Below, in pieces: positions 1 to 8,012 of a stretch of DNA of 59,818 bases. The stretch comes from CAYPHY01 sp964410625 (GTDB lineage: Bacteria; Chloroflexota; Anaerolineae; Promineifilales; Promineifilaceae). The notes under the pieces were generated by a model that did not search any database, was not told the DNA's origin, and was given only the letters and a program-made list of their open reading frames with translations. Numbering within the stretch: the stretch's first letter is position 1; each line of letters opens with the position of its first letter. Both the position numbers and the translations under genes were made by a program. The DNA lies in assembly GCA_964410625.1 (NCBI GenBank), contig CAYPHY010000031.1, forward strand, positions 1 to 59,818, read 5' to 3'.

Positions 1-1
1 A

Positions 2-49
2 AACGGCCGCGTCTATCGCTTCCTGCTGCTGCCGGTAACTGATCGCTAA
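2..49 (+). CDS. possible C-terminal tail of a gene cut by the window edge
   Basis: Frame 2 is open from the window edge to a TAA at 47-49 and reads NGRVYRFLLLPVTDR. It has a protein-like composition but is only 15 residues, so no family can be named. The next gene starts about 160 bases further on, behind a dispersed palindromic repeat. Confidence 0.3.
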   Translation, partial: NGRVYRFLLLPVTDR

Positions 50-117
50 GTCTACGAATGGGACAGAAATGGTCATTGGGCAATTATGGCAGAGGGAGGA
101 ACGGCCGCCAAATCCGT

Positions 118-170
118 TGTAGCGCGGGTTGCCAACCCGCAAGCTTCCGGTTTAGGCAAACCGGGCTACT
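118..170. repeat. dispersed palindromic repeat, family A, copy 1
   Basis: Two hairpin units in tandem: CGGGTTGCCAACCCG followed by CCGGTTTAGGCAAACCGG, bounded by GTAGC and GGCTAC. A nearly identical copy lies at 29159-29210 and a longer variant at 3051-3112. It is intergenic here, just before a small RHH gene. Confidence 0.8.
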
Positions 171-211
171 TCAGTTTACAGTTACTTGTTTAGCGATTAA
201 AATAGAGGTTA

Positions 212-571
212 ATGACAACATCAGTGGTTCTAAGCGAAGCAACCGCGGAAGGCTTGCGACAGATGGCAACCGATAAGGGATGGGATATGCCGGATTTAGT
301 CGAACAAGCTATTCGTCAGTATTTACGCCGCGAAGCGGAAAAGAAAGTACGCCAGGAAGAGCAGACTTATCAAGTTCGGCATGAGGAGCTTTTAGCTCGA
401 TATAGCGGCCGTTATATCGCTTTACATCATGGTGAAGTGGTAGATAGTGATGAGAACGAACTTGCCCTCTACCATCGGGTTCGACGGGCATATCCAATGC
501 TTGGAGTCCTTATCAAAGGTGTCACTCCACGAGTGGACACAATCTGGCGTGTCTCCACTCTTAAGTCGTAA
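212..571 (+). CDS. ribbon-helix-helix protein with DUF5678-like tail
   Basis: A 119-residue protein. Residues 1-45 resemble a CopG/Arc ribbon-helix-helix DNA-binding domain (a short beta strand TSVVLS, then helices ending in AIRQYLRREAEK). The C-terminal part (RYIALHHGEVVDSDENELAL onward to GVLIKGV) has the look of the small DUF5678 domain, often found in orphan antitoxin-like proteins of Chloroflexota and Cyanobacteria. The start is an ATG four bases after GAGG. The 3' end overlaps the convergent gene at 561 by 11 bases. No toxin gene lies next to it, so a toxin-antitoxin role is only a possibility. The residues after GVLIKGV are low-complexity and may come from a shifted end. Confidence 0.6.
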   Translation: MTTSVVLSEATAEGLRQMATDKGWDMPDLVEQAIRQYLRREAEKKVRQEEQTYQVRHEELLARYSGRYIALHHGEVVDSDENELALYHRVRRAYPMLGVLIKGVTPRVDTIWRVSTLKS

Positions 572-1007
572 CTGTTACTTCTATTATCTCCGATATAAGT
601 TTTTCTTTAGGTACGTTTTTCCCTGGCTCAAAAACCTTCAAAATAGCTCTAATAGAAGGCCTTGTGCCGTAAAACCATGCTTTGTCCAACTCCCAGGAGC
701 CATCATCTCTTAGGATTGCTTGTCCTTGTCTATACCATTCATCAGTCTTGATTTCCACCCAAACTTCCAGCTTTAGAAGCCGAAGCTCTTTTTCGGAAAA
801 CCCAAACACCCTTCCCGAGATAGATCGTATTGGTTCAGTTTCCGAAGGAGCGATAGCAATTCTATCTTCATCTTTGGGTGAAGTTATAAAAACTCCCCTT
901 GTGGGGGTTTCGTTTTTAGCTCGAATCTTTATTGAAGCTGCTACAATTGCCCCTATGGAGGTAATTACAGCAGCAATGATTGCCGCTAGTCCTGGATCGA
1001 TAGACAT
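561..1007 (-). CDS. small membrane-anchored protein of unknown function
   Basis: A 148-residue protein with one N-terminal membrane segment (about residues 7-26, LAAIIAAVITSIGAIVAASI). This is followed by a polar domain with several beta-rich stretches, for example VWVEIKTDEWYRQGQAILRD. The middle resembles extracellular carbohydrate- or stress-sensing beta-sandwich modules, but I do not recognise a family. The start is supported by GGAG seven bases before the ATG. It overlaps the convergent RHH gene by 11 bases, so neither gene leaves room for a terminator between them. Confidence 0.6.
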   Translation of the reverse strand: MSIDPGLAAIIAAVITSIGAIVAASIKIRAKNETPTRGVFITSPKDEDRIAIAPSETEPIRSISGRVFGFSEKELRLLKLEVWVEIKTDEWYRQGQAILRDDGSWELDKAWFYGTRPSIRAILKVFEPGKNVPKEKLISEIIEVTVTT

Positions 1008-1060
1008 AGATTACTCCTATCCAACAGGTATCATGAATCTTGTCTGTTTTCAGCAACGTC

Positions 1061-2068
1061 TTATAAGTAGTGCTCGAAGTGTTCCAAATAATATTCCAAA
1101 GTCTGCCTGAAGCCCATCCTTAGGCCGGTTTGCGGCCGCCAGCCCAATTTGCTGCGAATTTTGCGATAGTCGCCGTAGTAGTCACCGATGTCAATTCGTT
1201 GGCGGTCGGGGGGGAAGGGGATTAGCTCATAGTCGCCGCGGCCGTTGATCTCCACCAACAGCCGCGCCAGATTGAGCAAATTGATCGGCTCGTCCCCGCC
1301 GAGGTTGTAGATTTGGCCGTTGGCGGCGTCGGTGGCGGCGGCGATCAGCATCGCCTCGACCACATCATCGACATAGTTAAAGTCGCGCACCTGCAAGCCA
1401 TCGCCGTAGATTTGCAGCGTCTGTCCCTCGATGATCTGCCGCAGCCACCAGCCGATGAAGGTCTGCCGGGCGTCCTTAATCCGCATTCGCGGGCCATAGG
1501 TATTGGTCAGCCGCAAGGAGACCGTTTTCAGCCCATAGACCTGATGGTAGACGATGTGATACCACTCTCCGGCCAGCTTGTTGATGCCGTTGACATCGGT
1601 GGGTTGCAGCGGGTGGCGTTCGTCTACGGGGAGGTAGGTGGGACGGCCGTAAATCTGGCGCGTGCTGGCGAAAATCAGCTTAGCCTGCGGGTTGTGGTGG
1701 CGGCAGGTTTCGAGCAAAGAAAGCTGGCTGCGGGCGTTGATCTCCAGGTCGGTATAGGGGTCTGCCATGCTGTCGGTGTGGCTGACCTGCCCGGCGAGGT
1801 TGAAGATCACTTCCTGTTCCTGCACCAAATAGCGCAACCCATGTTCATCGCGCATATCGGCGATGTTAATTCGCACCTGGTCCTGGATGTCGACGACATT
1901 AAAGAGGTTGCCGCCATACGTGGGGATGAGCGAGTCTACCAATAAAACCTCGGCCCCCAGTTCGACCAGCTTGTGGGACAGATTGGAGCCGATGAAGCCC
2001 AGGCCGCCGGTGATCAACACCCGGCGGCGGGGGAAGTAATCGCGGTAGTCTGTGGGGACGGTGGGCAT
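1061..2068 (-). CDS. NAD-dependent nucleotide-sugar epimerase/dehydratase (extended SDR)
   Basis: A 335-residue Rossmann-fold enzyme of the extended short-chain dehydrogenase family that acts on nucleotide sugars. The dinucleotide-binding GGLGFIG motif is at residues 21-27, followed by acidic VDSL at 44-47. The active-site Ser/Thr region is FASTRQIYG (133-141), and the usual RxxNxYGP sequence appears as RLTNTYGP. The normal YxxxK catalytic pair reads N160-G-I-N-K164, so the catalytic Tyr is replaced by Asn while the Lys is kept. The exact substrate (UDP-glucose, GDP-mannose or other) cannot be read from sequence. It is followed by a GT2 enzyme 39 bases upstream on the same strand, which suggests a glycan-synthesis operon. 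Confidence 0.85.
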   Translation of the reverse strand: MPTVPTDYRDYFPRRRVLITGGLGFIGSNLSHKLVELGAEVLLVDSLIPTYGGNLFNVVDIQDQVRINIADMRDEHGLRYLVQEQEVIFNLAGQVSHTDSMADPYTDLEINARSQLSLLETCRHHNPQAKLIFASTRQIYGRPTYLPVDERHPLQPTDVNGINKLAGEWYHIVYHQVYGLKTVSLRLTNTYGPRMRIKDARQTFIGWWLRQIIEGQTLQIYGDGLQVRDFNYVDDVVEAMLIAAATDAANGQIYNLGGDEPINLLNLARLLVEINGRGDYELIPFPPDRQRIDIGDYYGDYRKIRSKLGWRPQTGLRMGFRQTLEYYLEHFEHYL

Positions 2069-2073
2069 TGTAA

Positions 2074-2125
2074 ATGGTTACGCGGATTTTCGCGGATAGT
2101 ATGCGGATTAACGCGGATTTTTTAG
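2074..2125. repeat. intergenic repeat family F (CGCGGA tandem units)
   Basis: Four irregular units of the type ACGCGGATT occur in about 50 bases between the epimerase and the GT2 gene. The leftward GT2 gene takes its TAA stop (2108-2110) from inside this repeat. A short relative (acgcggatttg) follows the selD stop near 15476, and a longer relative lies at 20904-20947. Confidence 0.65.
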
Positions 2126-2902
2126 GGGTTGGTTTGGTTGGTTTGGAGATTCGGCCGTGGCATTACCTGGTTCTTGTAGGTGTTCTTTGCGGACGACGAG
2201 TTGCATCCAGAGCGCAGCCAGGTCGCGGGCGACTTGCAGTAGGCGGCGGAAGTTGAAGAATTGGGACTTGCCATAGGCGCGGTGGAAGTGGTGGACAGGG
2301 GTTTCCGTCAGACGAAAGCCAGCGTCCTGCACCTTCTTCATCAGTTCCACGCAAATTACGCCGCTGTCGGCCGTCAACTCCACCTTGTCAAACACCTTGC
2401 GCCGCATCAGGCGAAAGTCGCAGTCCACATCCTTCAGCTTCAGGCCGAAGGTGGCTTTGATGAACTGTTGGTAGAGTCGGCCGATGATAATCCGGTGTAG
2501 CGGGTCGTTGCGCTCGATCTTCCAACCGTTGATGAAGTCAATCTCGTCACTCATCAACTCGGCCAGCTTTTTCAGTTCCCGAGGGTCATATTGGGCATCC
2601 CCATCGGTATAGAAAATCCACTCCTTAGTGGCATTGGCAAAGCCGGAGCGCAACGCGCCACCATACCCCCGATTATTAACATGGTGGACAATCCGCACTT
2701 CGTCGGGATAGAGGCGGGCCAGTTCATCGAGAACGGCCGCCGTGTGGTCGCGGCTGCCGTCGTTGATCACGATCACTTCATAATCGTCGGTCAATTCGCG
2801 TAAGGTCAGCAATACGGTGATGACCATGCTCGGAATGGTCCCGGCGTCGTTGTAGGCCGGAAAGAAGGCGGAGATACTGGGGCGTTCTTTTATAGTTGAC
2901 AT
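2108..2902 (-). CDS. GT2 family glycosyltransferase (polyprenyl-phosphate sugar synthase type)
   Basis: A 264-residue family 2 glycosyltransferase with a single GT-A domain. Residues 9-17 (SISAFFPAYN) form the first strand, VIVINDGSRD (44-53) is the second nucleotide-binding element, and the metal-binding DxD is D100-G-D102. A late QFFNFRRLLQVARDL segment is amphipathic and probably sits on the membrane. The layout resembles dolichol/undecaprenyl-phosphate mannosyl or glucosyl transferases, which feed lipid-linked sugars to GT39/GT83 enzymes such as the neighbour at 3105. The last dozen residues (NQPNQPLKNPR) are encoded by simple repeat sequence, including the stop codon, so the ancestral protein was probably shorter. 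Confidence 0.85.
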   Translation of the reverse strand: MSTIKERPSISAFFPAYNDAGTIPSMVITVLLTLRELTDDYEVIVINDGSRDHTAAVLDELARLYPDEVRIVHHVNNRGYGGALRSGFANATKEWIFYTDGDAQYDPRELKKLAELMSDEIDFINGWKIERNDPLHRIIIGRLYQQFIKATFGLKLKDVDCDFRLMRRKVFDKVELTADSGVICVELMKKVQDAGFRLTETPVHHFHRAYGKSQFFNFRRLLQVARDLAALWMQLVVRKEHLQEPGNATAESPNQPNQPLKNPR

Positions 2903-2925
2903 AAATCAATTAAGCCAATTGTTTT

Positions 2926-2952
2926 TGACACGAATTACACGAATAGCACGAA
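2926..2952. repeat. intergenic repeat family B (ACACGAAT units), copy 1
   Basis: Three units of the type CACGAAT in 27 bases (gacacgaattacacgaatag...), between the GT2 and GT39-like genes. Longer, two-armed copies are at 22957-23017 and 43852-43933. Confidence 0.7.
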
Positions 2953-3050
2953 CATTTCAGCAATCATTGTGCTTCGCGCCGTTGTGTTCTTGTGTCAATC
3001 ATGGACTATACAGCAATAATAACTGCGAAGCTGGAAATGGGCGAGTGCAT

Positions 3051-3112
3051 AGCCGTAGCGCGGGTTGTTTACCCGCGCGTGTTTTCGCGGGTAAACAACC
3101 CGCGCTACGGCT
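3051..3112. repeat. perfect 27-bp inverted repeat, family A variant
   Basis: Arms at 3051-3077 and 3086-3112 are perfectly complementary over 27 bases, with an 8-base loop (cgtgtttt). The arms contain GTAGCGCGGGTTG, shared with the family A copies at 118 and 29159. The TAG stop of the leftward GT39-like gene (3105-3107) lies inside the right arm. It could act as a terminator-like 3' hairpin for that gene, but no T-run follows. Confidence 0.85.
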
Positions 3113-5066
3113 CACGGATGGCGATTTCTCCTAGTGGAATGTGGTCACGGCCGTCATCAGCCAACAAGCGTACACCAGCCGGATCGTACATACCAACCAG
3201 CAGAGAATAGCGACCAGCGGGCAAGTCAGCAGGCAATTGTATCGCGTAGTCATCTACAATGACGCTGCCTGACTTCCAGCAGGTGGGCGGCCAATTGCCC
3301 TGTACCGGCCAATTGTCTTGTTGAGCGACGATATTGCCGTCGTTGTCTATCAGGTGGGTGAAAACGGTGTAGGGTTGGGTCGTCGGCCGTTCGGCCGTCC
3401 AATAAAGCGTAACATTCAATATCTCGCCAGGTTGCAGGGAATCAGCGGGCAGGTTGTAGCCGAGGAAGTGGATCGGCCGTGCAGGATCAGCCATATGTGT
3501 TAACATAACATTCGTAACTACTGAAGGTGGGCTAACGGCCGTTTCCGGCGCTGGCGGCGTAGGCAAGATGACCGGTATGATCGGCCGCCAGGCAAAGCCG
3601 ATGGCGAGGGAAAGCAGCAGGGGGGCGGAGGAGTAGAGGAGCAGGGGAGCAGGGGTGCGGTGGAGCGGGGGAGAAAACGACAATCTCCAATCTCTAATCT
3701 CTAATCCTCCGGCAGCCAGGAGAGCGGCAAGGGGCATGTAGGGGAGCCAAAGACGGCCGACTTCTCCCCGCGCTGAGCCAGAGAGGTCAAGGAGGAGCAA
3801 AAGGATTACCAGCAATAGGGCGATGAAAGCTGTCTCGCGACGGATATGGCGAACGGCCGCAACCGCCTGTCCGATCAATCCAACCACTGCTAGCGGCCCA
3901 GCAAAGAGTAGGAAGTCGAGCAAATTGTAGCCCAGCCACCACTCATAGCGGCGCAGGCTGGTAACGAGGGTGTAATGTTGTTCCAGCCCTTCCAGGGCAA
4001 CCGCCCAGGGGGCAACCCCCCAACCAATCCAGTACAGTAACCAGAGGGAAGCGGGCGCTATGCCGAAAAGTGCTATCTTTGAAATAAAGCTGCGTGTAGA
4101 GAAATTGCCTGTTGCTAAGCGGTGGTGCTGAGTCTCTACCAATGTTGTATAGACGCCCAACACTACCCCCCACACCGCATTGCCCAGGCTGAAGAACGTC
4201 ATCAGCGAAAGAATGAAACCAGAAAGGGCGATGAAGATCGGCCGCCTATCCTGCAAGCCAATTTGCAGCCAGAGGAAGGAGAGAATAGCCAGCAGTGCAT
4301 AAAGCTGGTCGGTCGTTGGGCTAAAGAGCAGCAGGGCTGGCAGGGTGGCAGCCAGCCATGTCCCCAGTTTAGCCGCTTGTGGGGATTGGTAGAGGCGACG
4401 GCCGACCGCATACGCCGGGAAAACAACGAGCGCGGCCGCCAGCGGAGGCAGCCACGACCAGAGCCACAAAGCGGCGGAGACATTCGGCGGCCGTGCCAGC
4501 ACCCACAGGTCGGTGCATCGTGCCAACCGCGCCGGTTCGGCCAGCCGGTCGGTCAGGCGTGGGGTGTATTCAAGTGCCTGGATAGTCAGCCAGTTAGCAA
4601 CGACCAACCCCGGCGGATGGGTGCGGGCGTGTTCGGACTGGAAGCCATCCATCAGGACGGGATAATTTTGCAGGGCAGTGTTGAGGTTGCCCAATTCGGC
4701 CGCGGCAGCGAAATAGCCGTTGCTCTCCGTCGAAAGCGTGCGGTCAACCAGTTCCGCGCCGACCGCTGGCCGGTCGGCGTAGATCAGGCTCAGTTGCAAA
4801 CCGAGGCAGAGGACAGACAAGACCGGTAACGGCCAACGCGCTTCACTTTTTGCACGTAGCCACCAGTAGGCAAAACCGATCAGCAAAGCACTGCTGAGCA
4901 AGGCAGGCCACCAACGGCCGAACGGCCGCAACGCATAGGGCCAATGCCATTCGCTGGTGTCCGGGGCGGGGCCACGCAGACCAGGCCAGAGGTCGGTCAG
5001 GATGAGTACAGTCAATAGCAGGGTCAGTCCACCCAGCAAAAGCACAAACCAGCGTCGGCGTTGCAT
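3105..5066 (-). CDS. multi-spanning membrane glycosyltransferase, GT39/PMT-like, with C-terminal beta domain
   Basis: A 653-residue protein with about 11-12 hydrophobic segments from residue 7 to 500, then a soluble domain of about 130 residues. The layout (first TM, then a loop containing the acidic/His-rich SNGYFAAAAE and SEHARTHPPG) is that of GT39/GT83-type sugar transferases, which use polyprenyl-phosphate sugars outside the membrane. The C-terminal part (LGYNLPADSLQPGEILNVTL, VFTHLIDNDGNIVAQQD, LLVGMYDPAGVRL) is a beta-sandwich found at the end of many Chloroflexota GT39-like proteins. Residues about 453-483 are encoded by an intergenic-type repeat that runs in frame through the gene. 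Its substrate is unknown; the upstream GT2 gene is a likely donor-lipid synthase. Confidence 0.75.
   Translation of the reverse strand: MQRRRWFVLLLGGLTLLLTVLILTDLWPGLRGPAPDTSEWHWPYALRPFGRWWPALLSSALLIGFAYWWLRAKSEARWPLPVLSVLCLGLQLSLIYADRPAVGAELVDRTLSTESNGYFAAAAELGNLNTALQNYPVLMDGFQSEHARTHPPGLVVANWLTIQALEYTPRLTDRLAEPARLARCTDLWVLARPPNVSAALWLWSWLPPLAAALVVFPAYAVGRRLYQSPQAAKLGTWLAATLPALLLFSPTTDQLYALLAILSFLWLQIGLQDRRPIFIALSGFILSLMTFFSLGNAVWGVVLGVYTTLVETQHHRLATGNFSTRSFISKIALFGIAPASLWLLYWIGWGVAPWAVALEGLEQHYTLVTSLRRYEWWLGYNLLDFLLFAGPLAVVGLIGQAVAAVRHIRRETAFIALLLVILLLLLDLSGSARGEVGRLWLPYMPLAALLAAGGLEIRDWRLSFSPPLHRTPAPLLLYSSAPLLLSLAIGFAWRPIIPVILPTPPAPETAVSPPSVVTNVMLTHMADPARPIHFLGYNLPADSLQPGEILNVTLYWTAERPTTQPYTVFTHLIDNDGNIVAQQDNWPVQGNWPPTCWKSGSVIVDDYAIQLPADLPAGRYSLLVGMYDPAGVRLLADDGRDHIPLGEIAIREP
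3619..3710. repeat. intergenic-type repeat (family C) lying inside a coding region
   Basis: The stretch contains gaggagcaggggagcag (3636-3652) and a ggggcggaggag block, then tandem AATCTC units. The same 17-base string occurs at 38590-38606 in a non-coding repeat that also ends in AATCTC/AGTCTTC units. Here it is read in frame through the GT39-like gene as residues about 453-483. Confidence 0.75.
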
Positions 5067-5113
5067 AGGGATAAGACAATAATGGAGAAACGGCCGCCTG
5101 GCAACTAAAGTTT

Positions 5114-5147
5114 AGAAACTCGGTTTCTCTGAAGAAACCGAGTTTCT
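5114..5147. repeat. perfect 15-bp hairpin, family E (AGAAAC..GTTTCT)
   Basis: Arms AGAAACTCGGTTTCT (5114-5128) and its exact complement (5133-5147) flank the loop CTGA. It lies between divergent genes, so it is unlikely to be a simple terminator. Related hairpins are at 12696-12741 and 37404-37467. Confidence 0.8.
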
Positions 5148-5268
5148 TGGCGAGAATGAACCTATGCTATACTACTACTGATTAAGCAATTGATATGAAT
5201 GTTACTTGTCTTACGGAGTCAGCATCCGCTCACTGATTACCGTTTAACCATTCCTACAGGAGTTGACA

Positions 5269-6045
5269 ATGCCCAGCCCATTTCCTGGCATGGATCCCTA
5301 TCTCGAGGACAGGTCACTGTGGCCTGATGTGCATTCATCGTTGATAACTTATATCCGTGAGGCCTTACAGCCGCAAATTCGGCCGAAGTATGTCGCCCGC
5401 ATTGGTGAGCGAATTCAGCTCGCAGACACACCTCATCGTTATATTCCCGATGTCCTTCTGGTTCAAACGCTCCGTGAGCCGCCGCCTACGCTTCGTGTGG
5501 CTGAAACAATGGTCGTTGATGAGCCACAGACGATTACCTTTTTCGACGATGAACGGCAGGTCCCCTATATTGAAATCCTTTATCGCGATACTGGTGACAT
5601 TGTGACGCTAATTGAGGTACTTATCCCTGCGAATAAGGTGGGCGACGGCCGTGATCAATATTTGCAAAAACAGAAAGAGCTACTTAAAACGGAAGCCAAC
5701 CTGGTCGAAATTGATCTATTAGGCTATGGCAAAGATACGGTGTTGGCGCGAAATGTGTTAATTACCGAACCGGCCGACTGGCGTTATCTAATCAGCATCA
5801 GCCGCGCCGAAAGGCGGTGGGAGAATGCGCTAGAGGTGTATGCCATTCCCTTGCGTGAACGGCTGCCGCGTTGTCGCATTCCGCTGCGGCCGCCAGACCC
5901 CGATGCGGTTCTCGATCTCCCGGCCGTTTTCACCCGTTGCTATGATGTCGGTGGCTATGATCTACTGATTGACTATAGCCAGCCGCCCCCTGTGCCATTA
6001 AGTGATGCCGAAAAGGAGTGGGTAGCTAATCTGCTACAAGCTTAA
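5269..6045 (+). CDS. DUF4058 family protein
   Basis: The start MPSPFPGMDPYLED and the later acidic/beta strands (VTLIEVLIPANKVGDGRDQY, NLVEIDLLGYG) are hallmarks of DUF4058, a family of unknown function common in Cyanobacteria, Planctomycetes and Chloroflexota. Its fold is related to PD-(D/E)XK nuclease-like proteins. The start is set at the ATG at 5269, because GGAG (5259-5262) stands six bases before it, whereas the in-frame TTG at 5263 directly abuts that site. It is 258 residues long, normal for the family, and its end overlaps the convergent selB stop by four bases. Confidence 0.85.
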   Translation: MPSPFPGMDPYLEDRSLWPDVHSSLITYIREALQPQIRPKYVARIGERIQLADTPHRYIPDVLLVQTLREPPPTLRVAETMVVDEPQTITFFDDERQVPYIEILYRDTGDIVTLIEVLIPANKVGDGRDQYLQKQKELLKTEANLVEIDLLGYGKDTVLARNVLITEPADWRYLISISRAERRWENALEVYAIPLRERLPRCRIPLRPPDPDAVLDLPAVFTRCYDVGGYDLLIDYSQPPPVPLSDAEKEWVANLLQA

Positions 6046-7925
6046 GTTCGGATTGTTTGTCTTTTGACCAGTTCTCGACTGTCCCCCACCCGGCGGGTGA
6101 TCTTCAACTCATCCAGATGTTCCAGCAGAGCGATGGCGTATTTTCGCGTCGTTGCAAGTAGATCACGGGCCTGGGCGACGTCAATCGTTCCATGTGTGTA
6201 TAGATAGTTTTGCAGTTGGCTGATGAGTTGCCCATATTCGGCCGTCGCATAGACCACTTCTTCATTCAGCGGATGGAGCAAACGCAGGTCGAGCAAGGCG
6301 GAATAGACCTCTTCGCCAACGGCGGCCTTGCTTTCCTTGACACTGGGCGAATTGACCCCGGCGGCGGCAAATTGCGCCAGTAGCCGATCGACGGCCGCTT
6401 GTTGTTGCGGCTCAAAGCGAATGGCATGTGTAGGGAGCCGGATGATCCCCCCTTCCTCGACTAGAGTTCCCTCACCGGTCAGGGCTTCTAGCAGGCTGTT
6501 GAAGAGGACGGCCGATATTTTCAACTGGCTACGCAACGCCTCACGCGCTATGCCCTGTCGTAGCGGCGTCTGGCGATGGTAGTGGTCAACGGCCGCCACT
6601 GCTTGCGCTTGCCACGACTGCCACAGGCTGCACGTCATCACTTGTTGGCCGAGTTGTACCACTTGTTGTTCGTCCAGCAGCGTTTGTAAGGCTGCTAATG
6701 CGACTGCTTCATCCAGACCGGCACGCTCCAGCAGCATCTTACGGGCGATGGGCTGCAAACGGTGGAGGGTTTGCAGCAGCAGTTCCTCCGGCGTTCCCTC
6801 GGCCAGCGTCTGCATTCGCGCCACAACTTCCGGCCGGAAGCGGCGATAACGCCGTCCGGGGTGGGGATCGAGGATACGGCCGCCGCCCAACGTCATCCCC
6901 GGCGAGGGTTGGCGCAAGATAAAGCGGTCACCCCGCGCAACGGCTACCGGATCGGCCAACACCAGTTGCAGCCAGCCCGTCTCCCCCGGCCCAATCCCCT
7001 CCGCACCCAAAACCCGCGTCCGCGCCATCACCTCCGCCGCGCCAATAAAGAGCTTGACCGGCATGTTGTGGGCCAGGAGTGTGGATATATCCTGCAAGTG
7101 GGTGTAGGCCACATCCAATAGTGCGGTAGGGCGCAGTGTCCCCGGCGCGGCTACCACTTGCCCGCGTGCGAGCTGAGCAAGTTCGACCCCGCTGAGATTG
7201 ATCGCCACCCGGCTGCCGGGTAGAACGCTTTCCCGTTTGGCCTTGTGGGTTTGCAGACCGCGAATACGGCCGCTCAGGCCAGACGGCCATATCTCAACCG
7301 CGTCACCGACATGAAAACGGCCGCCGCTCAGCGTGCCGGTGACAATGGTGCCGAAGCCGGGGAGGGAAAAAACGCGGTCAATGGGCAAGCGCGGCCGTCC
7401 TTCGTCTGCACGCGGAGGCGCATCGGCCAGTAGGGTGGTGAGCGCGGCCGTTAATTCATCTAATCCTTGACCGGTGCGGGCGGAGACAGGGATGATAGGG
7501 GCGGCCGCCAACGTGGTCGAGGTCAGCACATCGCCCACTTCCAGCGTCACCAATTCCAACCAATCAGGGTCATCAACCAGATCGCTTTTGCTCAGAGCGA
7601 CCACACCTCGTTCCACGCCCAAGAGATGTAAAATCGCCAGATGCTCGCGCGTCTGTGGCATCACCCCTTCATCGGCAGCGACGACTAGCAAAGCCAGGTC
7701 AATCCCCCCCACGCCAGCCAGCATATTCTCGATGAAGTCACGGTGTCCCGGCACGTCTACAATGCCCACCTCTTCTTCGCCCAGCCGTAACCAGGCAAAG
7801 CCGAGGTCAATGGTCATCTGTCGCTCTTTTTCTTCCGCCAGCCGATCAGTGTCCATCCCCGTCAGTGCCAGGACAAGCGACGACTTGCCATGATCAACAT
7901 GTCCGGCGGTTCCAATGACGTGCAT
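6042..7925 (-). CDS. selB: selenocysteine-specific elongation factor SelB
   Basis: A 627-residue translation GTPase that brings Sec-tRNA to UGA codons carrying a SECIS hairpin. The N-terminus MHVIGTAGHVDHGKSSL contains the P-loop. The G2 region KERQMTIDLGFAWL (where most elongation factors read GITI), DVPGHRDF (G3) and SKSD (G4) follow. Residues about 180-350 are the EF-Tu-like beta barrels, and the C-terminal 250 residues form the winged-helix repeats that bind SECIS RNA, ending in a typical RYAIALLEHLDELKITRR. The start is the ATG at 7925. The open frame continues 18 codons upstream, but those codons are pure repeat sequence (NHSPLPTNHSPLTTP). selD lies 7.5 kb downstream on the same strand. 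Confidence 0.95.
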   Translation of the reverse strand: MHVIGTAGHVDHGKSSLVLALTGMDTDRLAEEKERQMTIDLGFAWLRLGEEEVGIVDVPGHRDFIENMLAGVGGIDLALLVVAADEGVMPQTREHLAILHLLGVERGVVALSKSDLVDDPDWLELVTLEVGDVLTSTTLAAAPIIPVSARTGQGLDELTAALTTLLADAPPRADEGRPRLPIDRVFSLPGFGTIVTGTLSGGRFHVGDAVEIWPSGLSGRIRGLQTHKAKRESVLPGSRVAINLSGVELAQLARGQVVAAPGTLRPTALLDVAYTHLQDISTLLAHNMPVKLFIGAAEVMARTRVLGAEGIGPGETGWLQLVLADPVAVARGDRFILRQPSPGMTLGGGRILDPHPGRRYRRFRPEVVARMQTLAEGTPEELLLQTLHRLQPIARKMLLERAGLDEAVALAALQTLLDEQQVVQLGQQVMTCSLWQSWQAQAVAAVDHYHRQTPLRQGIAREALRSQLKISAVLFNSLLEALTGEGTLVEEGGIIRLPTHAIRFEPQQQAAVDRLLAQFAAAGVNSPSVKESKAAVGEEVYSALLDLRLLHPLNEEVVYATAEYGQLISQLQNYLYTHGTIDVAQARDLLATTRKYAIALLEHLDELKITRRVGDSRELVKRQTIRT

Positions 7926-8012
7926 GGGAGTGGTGAGTGGCGAGTGGTTAGTGGGGAGTGGCGAGTGGTTAGTGATCAAACTATTTTACTAGCCACTCGT
8001 CACTCCCCACTA
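7926..8012. repeat. intergenic repeat family D (GAGTGGCGAGTGG units), inverted arms
   Basis: The whole spacer between the coiled-coil gene and selB is repeat: tandem GAGTGGCGAGTGGTTAGTG units facing an inverted CTAGCCACTCGTCACTCCCCAC arm. The TAG stop of the coiled-coil gene (8010-8012) is part of the outer arm. Related copies are at 24475-24546 and 50305-50386. Confidence 0.8.

Noticed and set aside
1313..1945. 210-codon frame opposite the epimerase
   Set aside because: Shadow of a strongly supported SDR gene.
4122..4829. 235-codon frame opposite the GT39-like gene
   Set aside because: Gln/Arg/Gly-rich shadow of a clear membrane-protein gene on the other strand.
7926..7979. Longer SelB start (18 extra codons)
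   Set aside because: The codons are wholly repeat DNA, and the P-loop protein naturally starts MHVIGTAGHVDHGKS.
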